From Diphasiastrum complanatum (lineage: Eukaryota > Streptophyta > Lycopodiopsida > Lycopodiales > Lycopodiaceae), in the NCBI GenBank assembly GCA_029204225.1, contig CM055103.1:24368163-24432162 (forward strand): a stretch of DNA of 64,000 bases. Direction: 5' to 3'. The notes below the pieces were generated by a model that searched no databases, was not told the origin of the DNA, and was given only the letters and a program-made list of their open reading frames with translations. The position numbers were made by a program, and so were the translations under genes. Positions 34,377 through 45,975 of this stretch are shown here, in pieces (within the stretch, counting starts at the first letter, position 1; each line of letters opens with the position of its first letter).

Positions 34377-35170
34377 TCATAGATTTGTCCTCTTCCTCTT
34401 GTTATGAGTTGCTGTGGATGGTTGTTCAGGTGCAATGTCAGGTTGATCGGTCTCCGTCAGAGATGGATCTCGAAACTGGCCTTGTTCTGTAGCGCTTTCC
34501 ATCATGGAAAACTCAGACAACAATTCCAAGGTCTGAGTCAATTTGTCCATTGTGGTGGCCTTGTTGTCCAACAAATTTTGAAGATCTTGAACTTTTCTTT
34601 TCAATACCACCACTTGTTCGTGGTCACTGATGACTTTACTGCATGTGATATGCATGTCTTTGGCAATTTTGACGTGCAAAATCAGCCTCATCGTCATCCT
34701 CAGAACTTGATAAATTCTCTATCTCCACTTTGCAGCAGAAAGCCTCTCATTTTCTTTTTATAATGGCACCAAAAATTTTGTTTTAAACACCTCAATGGTA
34801 TTAGCTCGATATTTTTCGAATTTGGACTTGTTGACCATAATACCGCCTTTCTCAGAAGTGACAGAGGTAAAGAAGGACTGTGAACTTTGATTTTCCAATT
34901 GTGCCTTCAACGCTTCCTCCTTAAACTTCAGTCGTTCCTCCTGAAAAAATTTCGCCATCTCCATACGAGGGTGGATATCGTCCAATTCTTTGGTTAACTG
35001 CAGAAGTTTGAACAACAAGCAATTTTTGTTGTTCAAGCAAGAAGAGGTTTTTCTAAGCAACATATTCGGACCTTAATTCCTCATATGCCCTCTGTAATTC
35101 TGTGGACAACAAGTCTTGTTGTAATCTTTCTTTTGTTAGGTCACAAATTTCATCTTTCTTTGACAATTAC
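34377..35170 (-). pseudogene. Coiled-coil protein remnant, family not recognised
   Basis: Reading leftwards from about 35,170: KKDEICDLTKERLQQDLLST and QRAYEELRSEYVA, a stop, then KELDDIHPRMEMAKFFQEER and LKFKEEALKAQLENQSSQSF. A short gap with stops follows, then VVVLKRKVQDLQNLLDNKAT and a Thr/Pro/Glu-rich end with KRKR. Heptad-like spacing and many Leu/Glu/Lys residues indicate coiled coil over at least 150 residues. At least three breaks show it is no longer coding. It could be a host gene relic or a transposon accessory protein. Confidence 0.45.
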
Positions 35171-35828
35171 TCTTAATTCACTTCCTCGTTCCTATCTTCC
35201 ATTTGTGTCTACTTTAAGCATATCTCTTAGGGGACAACAAGCTCTTGTGTTTCAGGTTGTGAAAGGATCAGCCATCTTTAGCAAAGATTTGGAGGAGTTA
35301 CCAATGCTAGAGCATGCTAGATTGATCTCTACTCAAAATTCAGCATTTTTGCATGTGTAGAATGGATCTTTTGTAGGTCAAAACTCAATATAGGGTTATA
35401 TACTTGATCAATTCTGATTTCACACTTGGCTTACTGTAGATGATATTTGGTGCATTAGGAAGGTCTCATTGGAGTCTACAAGAAGATATATCAAGTTTCT
35501 AGAAATTGCATGTGGAATTTGAGATATTCACGTTTTTGTGATTTTGTCAAAATCCTAATTTTGATTGGATCTCTAGTTTGTGAGGTTACTTAACTTCATT
35601 TGAGTGTGTTTCAATCTTAGGAAGTGGCAAGACTCATTAGATTGAGGATAGATCATAGGTCGATCAAGATTTCACTATTCTATGTGTTGATTTTCTAGTT
35701 AGAAGTGCTATAAGAGATTTGAGAGGTTCCATATCTTTGTGATTTCTTCTTGAGTTCATTTGTTGACATTCAAGAGAGTGCTTTGTGCATTGGAACGGGT
35801 TGAAAGAAGAAGATCAGGTCACTTCAAC
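35171..35828 (+). other. Leader-like region before composite element copy 2
   Basis: No gene. T/G-rich sequence running up to the gag ATG at 35829; it may contain the element's LTR or leader. I could not find a primer-binding site or a matching 3' repeat. Confidence 0.35.
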
Positions 35829-37468
35829 ATGGCTACAAGTGGAGGCTTTATGTTGGAGAGCAATGATAGGCTTACCTCAATCAACTATTCTACTTGGAAG
35901 GTAAGGATGGAGTCCTTATTGGAGATGAATGAGTTGATGGAGATTGTTGCAGGTGTGGAGGAGAGGCCTCAAGCACCTCAAGATCAAGTGAGGTATGACA
36001 TGAGAGCAAAGAAAGCTCTACACATGATTAAGATGAATGTTACCAATGAACTTCTCAAGGAAGTTGGTAAGTGCACATCATCTTTGGAGGCTTGGGAAGC
36101 TTTGAAGAAGCTTTATGAATTCAAGTCTACATCAAGAGTTCTTACTCTTAGGAGGCAAATCTTTCAAAGTTTGCAAAAGAAGTAAGCGAGTACTCATGCT
36201 TTTGTTTTGAGGATTAAAGCATTCAATGATGAGTTAGCATGTATTGATGAAAGCATTAAGGAGGTAGAACTTGTTCAAGTTATACTTAATGGCTTGTTGG
36301 ATGATCATGCTAATCTTGTTCAAAGTTTTGTTATTCAAAATACTTTGCCAAGTATTGTGGATTTTCAAGAAATCTTGGTGAATGAGGAGTATAGGCTTCA
36401 ATTAAGAGGAGGTGGATCTACATCAACGTCTCATTATGAAGAGGAGGCCATGTTCATCAAAGGCAAGTTCAAGGGCAAAGGCAAAGGCAAGTGGTCTAAA
36501 GGGCAAGATCAAGGTGAGACTTCTTCTTTTGGCAAAAAGAAAGATAAGTCTAAGTTGAAATGCTTTTATTGTGGAATCAAAGGTCATTTTGCAAATGCAT
36601 GTTTGAAGAAGCAAAGAGATTAAGGTAGCAAGCAATCAACTTTACTACTAGTGATGAGGATCTAGGTGGTGGTGATTCTCTTTTGATGTGTTCTTCAAGT
36701 CCAATATCAAGTGAAGGTGACAAAGATTCATGGTGGATTGATAGTGGAGCTAGTTCACACATGACTAGTCACAAGGAGTTCTTTACTTCTTTGGTCACTT
36801 ATGATGGAGCCAAGAAAGCAATTCACATGGCCAATGGTGGTGAGTCTGTGATTGAAGGTATTGGTTCAATTCCTATTTGTCTCTCTACTAATAGGAAAGC
36901 AAGACTTGATGGTGTTCTTTACATTCCTTCACTTTCAAAGAATTTGTTAAGTGTTGGTCAAATGATAGAGAAAGGATACATGGTAAAGTTTGGTGGTGAT
37001 GCTTGTTTCATTACAAAGGAAGGTAAGGAAAGAGCTAACTTCATCAATGGAGGTGAAGGTTCTTCCTTGGAAAAGGTTGTTGTTAATGATTTCTTTGATC
37101 ATATGGAAAAAGATGTTGCTAGGTGCATGCATGAAGGAGGTGGTTCTTCTACATTCTTTTGTGATGAGTCCAAGAAAGTCATTTTTGTAGCAAGTGGAGT
37201 CACATGTTTTCATAAAGAGAGTAGATCAAATGGTTCTATCAAGAGACTTGGTGAGGAAGATAGTCACGAGTCAAGAAGAAGAGAAGTATATGAAGAGTTC
37301 AAAGTAGGATGTACTTTGAATGATGTCATTATGAATGATAGTGAGGGAGAATCATTATCATATGAGTTATTACCTAAAACATTGAGTAGAAGTTCTTGTT
37401 TGAAAAAAAAAGAGTACTTCAATCATCCTTATGTTGAAGGTACTAATCATTTTTTTCATGGCTTCTAA
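35829..37468 (+). pseudogene. Composite element copy 2: gag-protease joined in frame to unknown ORF1
   Basis: ATG 35829 starts MATSGGFMLESNDRLTSINY, then STWKVRMESLLEMNELMEIV (copia gag). A stop near 36,184 splits gag. Frame 36207-36623 ends in the intact knuckle CFYCGIKGHFANAC. Frame 36683-37468 begins MMCSSSPISS and carries WWIDSGASSHMTSHKEFF (protease site intact) and VLYIPSLSKNLLSVGQ. Then, without a stop, it leaves the copia pattern: KERANFINGGEGSS, SGVTCFHKESRSNGS, FKVGCTLNDVIMNDS. The copia His-His-Cys-Cys integrase head should come here but does not. So the unknown part is in frame with protease in this copy. Confidence 0.8.
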
Positions 37469-37930
37469 TGTTTTTGAGGGTTCTACTTCTTATGATGCAA
37501 TCATTAAGAGGGAGTCTTATGAAGATTGGTTCTTGGGAAGATCCAAGGCATGGATCTCACATCTCTTCATCAATTCAAAGAATTCTATGATTGTGAATTG
37601 ATCACTCATGATCGAGATGACAAAAGGTTGGTTGGAGAAGACTACATGGAGCAAATCGAAAGGCAATTTCTTCAAGGCAAGGAAGATCTCGTTGGTGAGC
37701 TTATTGAGGTTTTTTATGGACTGAAGAGGGCTGGATTTATTAGGTTTGATACTCATCTTCACCTACTCTACTTCATGTTGGATGGAAAGTTTGGAATCTA
37801 TCTTTTGATTTATGATGGTGACATTGTTTTCACTAACCTTTGTGGAAATTTGAGATCAAACATTGATGAGATCTTGTTGGATCTAGATCATATGTTTGAG
37901 AGGGAGTATTTCCAGAGGTTCAAGTCTTAA
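37458..37930 (+). pseudogene. Unknown ORF2 of the composite element, copy 2 (one frameshift)
   Basis: ATGGCTTCTAATG at 37458 overlaps the end of the preceding frame by 11 bases. It reads MASNVFEGSTSYDAIIKRES and shifts frame near 37,535. It then continues from KIQGMDLTSLHQF through EDYMEQIERQFLQGKEDL, LHLLYFMLDGKFGIYLL and YDGDIVFTN to FEREYFQRFKS. The blocks match 21060-20548 almost residue for residue. Not recognised as any retrotransposon or host domain. Confidence 0.6.
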
Positions 37931-38529
37931 GATATTCATATCTTTGATATCTTTGATGATCAAGAGAAAGGTAAGCAAGTGGAAGCGACTCTCTTGACAA
38001 AAATAGTGGATCATCTATAGTCGGCCAGAGAATCATCAAATGTAAAATCCTAGAAAATTGAATCATCAATAGTTGTTCAGGCTGTTGAAATGCATGGGAC
38101 TTGTTCAGGTTGCTAGAAGGAAGGAAAGCTATTGGATGTAGATGGGTGTATAAGGTCAAGTATGGAACAAATGGACAGGTTGTAAGGCCAGACTCATTGC
38201 TAAAGATTGAGGATTGGATTAAGAAGAAATTGGTAATTGATTGATAGATATAAAACGGTACTTGAATAGATAAAAAATGAAAAGACTGGGATGAAGGGCG
38301 AGCAAAAGATTGGGATGAAGGGTGAGCATGTGCTAAAGATGCTCGCCTTTGCCATGAAACTGCTCGCCGAGAAATGCTCGCCAAAAATCATCCCCCTCTC
38401 CTGAAACGCTCTTAGAGTTGTCCCAACTTGCATCATTGTAGGACTTCACCTGAGATCCTGTATCATGATAAGAACAAAGCCCATAGTCCTTTGTCTGCTA
38501 CAGGTACTGCAGGATCCCTTTGGCAATTT
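37931..38529 (+). other. Junction region with a copia RT sliver and a 22-bp repeat
   Basis: About 38,108-38,205 translates LEGRKAIGCRWVYKVKYGTN, the copia RT entry motif on the plus strand, cut off on both sides. At 38,285-38,325 AAAGATTGGGATGAAGGG-type units are repeated (GGGATGAAGGGCGAGC / GGGATGAAGGGTGAGC). GCTCGCC motifs follow; a similar TTGCTCGCCAAGAAAAA occurs at 50.70 kb. Confidence 0.6.
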
Positions 38530-40927
38530 TCAGTGTGTAGGTCCTAGATTAATACTAAACAGGCTCAGTCTAAACATTGCGTAAGCAATGTCTGGCCGTG
38601 TATTGTCTGCCAAGTATATCCAAGAATCAATAAGCCTTTTGTAAGGCTTATTCTGCATTGCTTCCTGCTCTGCATCGTCTCTGGGACAGTCTTCATTCAT
38701 CAGCATTGTGCCATGAACCATTGGAGTGTTTACTCCCTTGCAATCTGCCATCTAAAAATCATCAAGAATTTTATGAATATATCTTGATTGGTGTAGATAC
38801 AATTTACGACCCTCAAGATCTTTGTCAATCTGCAAGCCCGAGTAGCATTTTGCTTCACCTAGATGTTTGAAATATCCTCCTTCACCTATGCAATCAACTG
38901 ATCACTCACATGACCAGTGTGTCATCTACATAGGCACCAATGACAATGATTTTACCATCTATGACTTTCACATAGACATTGTAATCAACCATTAAAGGCT
39001 GAAAGCCTAAGGATCTGAGAGCTTGATCCATCTTCTTGTACCACTGTCTGACAAACTGTTTCAGTTCGTAAACGCTTCTATGTATTATGCAGACATAATC
39101 AACAAATGATTTACAGGTAGTGGTTGGTCGATCTTGCTACTTCCATGAGAGTTCATCTCTGCAACACCATTGTGATGTGGTGTGTATGTTGTAGTCTTCA
39201 TGTGAATGATTCTGTGACTACTATGGAAATCAACAAATCGGTTGGAGATATATTCTCCACCTCTATCGGTGTGTATCTGCTAGACTTTCTTCTCGGTCCA
39301 CTTTTTTTGCCTAGTTTACAAACTTTGTAAACTTATCAAGTGCCTCTGACTTGTTGTGGATGAAGTATACAACATCAAATTTACCAAAATCATTGATGAA
39401 TGTGATGTAGTACCTTGAGTCTCCTACAGAAACCACGTCAAAAGGTCCGCAGATGTCTGAATGTATAAACTCCAGGAGTTCTGTTGCCCTTAAGGAGTCC
39501 TACATAAAGGGTGTACAGGACATTTTGCCTTTGTGGCACGCATCACAAGATGTCTGCTGACTGGTTGCATATTTGATGTTAACACCTGTGAATATGCCAC
39601 GTTGGCTATCTTTGTACAACACTAACATGTTCATATGGCATAGTCTCATATGCCATAGAACGTCCATGGGCTCATGGATTTGATGAGCTTGTTCTGTGGG
39701 AAGCCGTACTCTCAGATGATACATGTTGCATTTGTGTTTGCCTTGCGTAATGAAGGTATTGGTGTTGGCATCAACTACGTTGCATGACTTGTCCGTGAAT
39801 GTCGCAAGCATGTCTACACCTACTATCCTTGCAACATATAGTAGATCCTTATGTAGTGTAGGCACGTACAAGACATCATCTAGTCTCATATCTCTGCCGT
39901 TAGTGTTCAGCCATAGCACTTCAGTTCCGCTCACTTCATGTCTCGATCCATCTCCTATAATGATGTATCTGGAGAAATCTATCTGCCGAAAGTCAGCTAT
40001 CATCTATGTTGTTGTCACAAAATGTGACGTAGCACCCGAGTCAAGAACAATGTCTTAAACATCGGCTTGAGATGTAGCACAAACATTCGTACACAGATAG
40101 GCAGATGGATTGTTGCGTGCTCTCTCCTCAACCATCTTCGAGGACTCTAGCTCCTCCATGCATGATGAGCTGTTAGAGCTCTCTTTCCTACCTTGTGTGC
40201 TCTTGAACCTTGGATTCTGATAACAATCCATGACAGCATGACCCTTCTTGTAATAGTGTACACACTCAATCTTTGGATTCAGCAGTTATACACAGTGTGG
40301 CCGTCACGTTTGCATCTGATGTAGGTTTTTTTTCTAACCACTTCGATGCTGGTTCTTGATCCTGCCTTTTCATCTTCCTTTTTTATCTTCCTCTTTCTGC
40401 TGGTTCTGATCTTGTCTTTGGGTTGACTCCCTCTGAGGCTGAGGCTTCTTCTTCGGCTGGTCTCTTTCTGTAGAGAGCTTGATCCGACTTGTTCTTGTCA
40501 TCATAGTGCTCTTGAGCCTCCACTTCCTCTTTGATGTCAATTATAGCCTTTTCAAAAGTCATCTCAGGATTTTTGGCTAGTAGAGGTTGTCTGGAAGATC
40601 TTGGTAGAGAGCATAGTCGGTATGTGAGTTGCTTCTCTTGTGAGACTATGTGTTCTGTTCCGGCATTGTGCAAAGACAAGAACATCTTCTTCATCTTTTG
40701 ATGAAGCTCGTGAGATCTTTGCCATCCCATCTTAGATAGGTACGTTGATCTTCTAGATGCATAATCTGATTGCATGACTTGGTCTGAAACCTTGCCACGA
40801 GTGCATCCCACATCTCTCTTGCATTAGCAAGATCAAGGGTGATGCTATCTTCGATGAAATAAGATATGATAGTTATAGCTTTGTCATTATTTTCTTTCAA
40901 TTTGCGAAGCTCTTTGCCTGTGCTAGT
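38530..40927 (-). pseudogene. Ty1/copia remnant with internal deletion (gag to RT)
   Basis: Reading leftwards. Gag: DSITLDLANAREMWDALVAR at 40.85 kb and FEKAIIDIKEEVEAQE near 40.5 kb. Knuckle: IRCKRDGHTVYNC, first Cys lost. Pre-integrase (40003-39500): RYIIIGDGSRHEV, LYVPTLHKDLL, LWHMRLCHMN, CDACHKGKM. Integrase: FIHSDICGPFD, then TTTYTPHHNGVAEMN near 39.15 kb. RT: VIDGKIIVIGAYVDD near 38.94 kb and NKPYKRLIDSWIYLADNTRP. The frame jumps from the integrase Glu block to the middle of RT within ~100 bp, so integrase C-terminus and RT N-terminus are deleted. RNase H is absent. The gag N-terminus is cut by repeat A at 40,928. Confidence 0.85.
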
Positions 40928-42177
40928 TGTTAGCCGATATTTTCGCACGAAAAATCGGGCTAATATTGAAGTTTAAGTTCGCAATAATTGAAAAAATTGG
41001 CAGGTAAAGCCTGGTTATTAGAGAAAAATCGGCACAAATTTGCCTTAGGTATGGGTCCCAGCCCACCTCTAAAGTGGCTAGACACAGTTTAAAAGTAAGA
41101 AATTGACTTTTCAAAAAAATCATTAAAAATATTTTGTGGTCAAGTTTTGTAAGAACGAGCCAAGAGTGTCGGTCCACCTAGAATTGGGCCCCAGCCCGCC
41201 TAAATGAGGCTAGAGCAACAATTTCGGCCTTAGAAATGGTCGATAAATATTTACGGCTTTTAAAAAAAATGGCCAGGTGTAAAAAAATAGCCGGTATGAC
41301 CGTGCTAAAATCTCACCATGTAGTGAGTCCATTTTTACTAATATATGATCACTCGGTGTATTTTTCAGGGAAACTGTGTTGTCGTGGGAGCCCTAGTCAT
41401 GAATGCTGAAAAAGTCAACCACATAAGAAAGAATCGAGAAAGAAAAGTTTCGGGTAAAAACGGGACCGAGAAATATGGATTCAGTGTCAAAGAGTCACAA
41501 AAATCCTAACGACAAAGTTTGGTCAATTTACGGGCAATTAACGAAATGTGTGGGCAAGTGGTTAACCAACAGACCAAAAACCCAGACGAATGAGCAGTAG
41601 GCGCATGGCCCTTGAAAAATCGAAGAAAGTCCAAAAACACAGGTACGAAAAATGAAGGCCGCCTACTAAAAATAGGGGTTGAAAAAGGGCCTCACCCAAA
41701 ATTTGGATAATAAATGCCAAAACACCTTGGAGGCTATAAAAATTGGGCGGTACACCCACTAGCCATTGACATTTTGGGCTTCTAGGGTGTACAAAAGGGG
41801 AAACTTGAATGGCCTCCCTAGCCTTTGACAAAAATGGCATCTTGGCTAGTTTTGGAAGAGAGCCTTGAATGCACCACTCCCCCACTTTCTTATGGAGGCC
41901 ACTAGGTGTACAATCAAATCGGTTGGGGACAAATGGCAAATAGTGCTTGAAAGGCATGAAAAATGGCAAGATGGCATTGTGAAGGAGATGTATTGGATTT
42001 TCCTATAAGAAGGAGCCAACTCCTTGTATTTCACATGTTAGTACTTGTGCATGTTAGTACTTTTGTGTGTTAATATTTTTAGGAGTGGGTATGTTTGAGA
42101 TTTGAGAGTTGTAGTTGTCTTGTGGTTTGGGAGTGATGTTACTTACTATGCTTGCTTGCTCATATTGAGGAGTTGAG
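40928..42177 (+). repeat. Repeat family A, copy 2 (uninterrupted)
   Basis: Starts TGTTAGCCGATATTT and matches copy 1 (1457-2269 plus 8689-9320) without the Copia-1 insertion. The undivided target is GGGTGTACAAAAGGGGAAACT near 41.79 kb. It continues beyond 42177 into the left arm of the inverted repeat, to about 42,290 by comparison with copy 1. TATAAGAAGGAGCCAACTCCTTGTATTT again looks like an LTR start region. Confidence 0.75.
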
Positions 42178-42879
42178 AGATTGTGGTTGTTTGTGTTGAT
42201 TGCTTGGACCTCATTACTAGTGTGAGTTCATAGTTGAGTGCTTCAAATTACTCGGAGAGAATGTTTACTTGCTTTTGTTGAGAGGATTGATGGGTGAGAG
42301 TGATTTCATGGTGAGGGTTGGTTGGTTGGTTGTAGTCCGTTGTCATACTAGTTGGCTTAGATCTTGAATGAGTGGGATGGATTGCTTGAGGGCTTGGTGT
42401 GAGTGATGGGTTGCTGATTTTTTTAGCCATTGTATCTTTCTGGCCTTTTTTTTTTTACAGACTTTCGGTTCAGTTTTCTCTCAACCGAACCGTTAACATT
42501 TCAATCGCACCGTTCATATTCTAGAAACTTTAATTTTTTTTTCTCTTTTTACACCAATTCGATCGGACACGCGTAAAGTGGAGAAAACTGCATCAACATG
42601 TCTGGCTCTAATTTTTGCTACAAGGTTCATGACTAGAGTTTCCACGCAACGGCTACCTAATGGCACATTGAGGTAAGACTCACACTTTTCACAATCAGTT
42701 TATCTTCATGATGCCATTTTTTTGTAAGCTGTCTTCTTTCAGATGGAATAGAGTGTGGTATGTAGCCATAAATAGTTTTGGTTTGAAAGAAGGGTTTCTG
42801 AAGTATTTTCGTTGATTTTGAGTTTTAAGAATTGATTGCACTTTCTTAAAACGATAAAACCATCATTGTTGGGTGTGTA
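42178..42879 (+). repeat. Left arm of a ~0.70-kb inverted repeat
   Basis: 702 bp, reverse complementary to 45271-45975 with scattered mismatches and small indels (for example AAGCAATCCATCCCACTCATTC in the right arm). Its first ~110 bp belong to repeat A. It also includes GAGGTAAGACTCACAC, which looks like a splice donor or leader. Confidence 0.92.
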
Positions 42880-42899
42880 GTGGTAAACCACCACTTAAT

Positions 42900-44380
42900 A
42901 AGGTGCTGCACCTGCACATCCCAAGACCTTTTGCAAATATTGTAGGGAGTGTGGCCATTCAGAGGATGGATGTTGGTCACAAGAGAATGATTTCAATACT
43001 AGAAATCGAAGGCAAGAATCGATAAGCCATGATGTCATGGATGAGGAACTATTTAGAACCTACCAAACTTGGAGTCAGCCACATATAGACTATAGAGTGA
43101 CCTCTCAGGATGACGTGACTAGAACGGAAGGAGACAAGCCCCCGATAAACTTGGCAGAAACACTCATAGAGAATAAATGGCAGAGGGTAACCCAAGATAG
43201 GGTACAGATAGACATCTCTAATGAAGATGTGAGGGAGCAAGTAAGCGGCCGGTAGACTCCAAAGACACTGAACCTAGAGATGGATCATTCTCAATAACTA
43301 CTGTTGGAATAAAAGAACCTGTACCCTTGATTAGAAGCCGTATAGATAAAGAACCAACTCCCTCAGAAATTGGTATGAGGCCATTCCCCTTGGAATTGAG
43401 ACAAACCAGAGGGATTATACTTCGAAGGATACCTGTCAAGATCCGATTATTCCTTAGGATTATACAGACTAGAATTCGTGAATGCAATCCTGCAAAGAAA
43501 GTAGCTTTTGGTGACAAGCCCAGATCTGCAAGTATACAAAGCCATGGACATCAGATACAAAAAGGTTGGATTAGATCTGCAAGGTTATGGGCTAGCCAAT
43601 CGTACAAATCTACAGACTAACGAGTTTAATGCAATTCCTCAGGATAGACGAGACAAGACCAATGACAAAAGACCCCCACAACACTCAATAGGAACACTCA
43701 TCCCCGATGGGCCTAGGGCGAGAGTACTGACTCTAACCCAAAGTAGGTTACAGACAGACCCACCTAGCAAAGAGTGGATGGAAGAGTGTGATCGGCAGGT
43801 AAGTCTTGGAAAGTCCACTAAGTCTGAGGAGCTGATAGCGTTCACATCTGTTGTTAATCAATATGACCGAGCTGTACCTCCTGATGAGGACAGTGAAGGC
43901 AACTTAGACTATGCAGAAGTACATGACATAGTATGGACAACCTCTGCAGATTGCCCCCCTAAAACTAGATCCATAGGTTGTTGTGTAACGAAGCAAGAAA
44001 ACAACAAAAATCATGAATCCCCACCTGATGCATTTGATCAAGAATCATTTGATATCCAACACTTATTCGAATATCAAAAAGCGACAATAGATGACCACAT
44101 GGTGGTAAACATTGATAATTTTATCCAGGATAGTACTGGAACACCGTTCCTTTGGGAAAAAGAATTACCCAACTACATCAGTAATGAAGAACCCGAGCAT
44201 GAAGAAAATGTGGTGCTAGGATATTTCCTTGAACCAAATGATGACCTAGATCTTTTGGCCACCTATCATATACATGAACGACCGAATATGCCAAAGAGAA
44301 ATAGGACAAAAAACACTGAAGTGCAAGTTAGGGTTAGAGCACATGGTGAATACCCAGACAACAAGGTGGATGCTCGATAG
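42900..44380 (+). pseudogene. Ty3/gypsy gag C-terminal region inside the inverted repeat
   Basis: Near 42,935-42,975 the frame gives KTFCKYCRECGHSEDGCW, an intact CCHC knuckle. Frames 43037-43255 and 43508-44380 (290 codons) follow. The second carries PPSKEWMEECDRQVSLGKST and an acidic tail ending VRAHGEYPDNKVDAR. It resembles the minus-strand ORF at 22124-21525, so both derive from one gypsy family. Protease and pol do not follow. The first codon of 43508-44380 is not proven as a start. Confidence 0.6.
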
Positions 44381-45270
44381 ATGTAGTAAGGTGACATCAA
44401 TACACCCTTATCTTTGATTTCACTTGGGGGAGTCGAGGGGTGGTAAGTTTGACTTTACTGTGGATAAAAACCCTTCTGATAACATGAGTTACGAGTAACA
44501 TTACCAGGTTTGTGAGCTGTGAAACTTAAGGGTCATATCCTTTAGTCGCTAAGGTATGACCTATGTATGGTACCCCATGACCAGGGCAGATGTCCGTAGC
44601 TTGCACTTTAATGCATGATGAGTGTTAGTAATGAAGATCTCCTCACATGCTCATGGATATTGCAGCGCAACTGTCACATCAGAAAACTTTTCCTAGATTA
44701 TTGTGAAGTGAGAGTTGGAGTGTTTGGATTCATGTGAAAGCAAGCTCCAGTATGCATTTGAAGGTCTCCTCACTCTCACTATTCCAGCGGATCATTCTTT
44801 GTGCAAGGTAGTGGAGGAAATGGATTCGGCAACCGCGGATGGTGGACGGCCCGCTCTGGTGTTTCACAGAGGTCGGGTTCAGTTAATACATTTCATAATT
44901 GACAAAACCCAAAAAAATGTTTCACAACTTGACGATTTTGTATAGTCATTTTACTAACCGAAAAATATGCCAGACGACTTAGTAAAACATCAAATTGTGA
45001 AAAAATCTTTTTCTTACTTTTCCCTAACACATGTACTCCAATGCAACATTAACAACACATGGCCCAAATTTTTTCCAGTTTCATACATTGAAAACAACAA
45101 CAAATAGGTAAATCACTCATATATACCCACAGCCTAGTTATAATCTCAACCCAATTTTCGTACTCGTGATACTGCCAAATGCCTCAGTCTTGATATCAAA
45201 ACTAATTATTCGGTTAAGGGAATGTGAATGTACAATTCAATCACCCTAGGAACGATGGACTCAAACATAA
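44381..45270. other. Spacer of the inverted repeat, no recognised gene
   Basis: Contains TTGGGGGAGTCGAGGGGTGG near 44.43 kb, which could be an old polypurine tract, and a short frame (44715-44945) that I do not recognise. Confidence 0.35.
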
Positions 45271-45975
45271 TACACACCCAACAATGATGGTTTTATCGTT
45301 TTAAGAAAGTACAATCGATTCTTAAAACTCAAAATCAATGAAAATACTTCAGAAACCCTTCTTCAAACCAAAATTGTTTATGGCTACATACCACACTCTA
45401 TTCCAACTGAAAGAAAACAACGTACGAAAAAATGGCATCATGAAGATAAACTGATTGTGAAAAGTGTGAGTCTTACCTCAATGTGCCATTAGGTAGCCAT
45501 TGCGTGGAAACTCTAGTCATGAACCTTGTAGCAAAAATCAGAGCCAGACATGTTGATGCAGTTTTCTCCACTTTACGCGTGTCCGATCGAATTGGTTTAA
45601 AAAGAGAAAATGAAGAAAATTAAAGTTTCTCGAATATGAACGATGCGATTGAAATGTTAGTAGTTCAGTTGAGAGAAAACTGAACCGAAAGTTTGTAAAA
45701 AAAACATGCTAGAAAGATACAATGGCTAAAAAAATCAGCAACCCATCACTCACACCAAGCCCTCAAGCAATCCATCCCACTCATTCAAGATATAAGCCAA
45801 CTAGTATGAAAATGGACTACAAACAACCAACCAACCCTCACCATGAAATCACTCTCACCCGTCAATCCTCTCAACAAAAGCAAGTAAACATCCTCTCCAA
45901 GTAAGTTGAAGCATTCAACTATGAACTCACACTAGTAATGAGGTCCAAAGCAATCAACACAAACAACCACAATCT
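45271..45975 (-). repeat. Right arm of the ~0.70-kb inverted repeat
   Basis: 705 bp, pairs with 42178-42879. The outer end is sharp: similarity to the left arm stops after CACAATCT, although repeat A itself continues on the left side. Confidence 0.92.

Noticed and set aside
42248-42430. 60-aa ORF shared by both inverted-repeat arms (MAKKISNPSLTPSPQAIHPT)
   Set aside because: The frame is kept in both arms only because the arms are near-identical; it is short, low in complexity and has no known domain.
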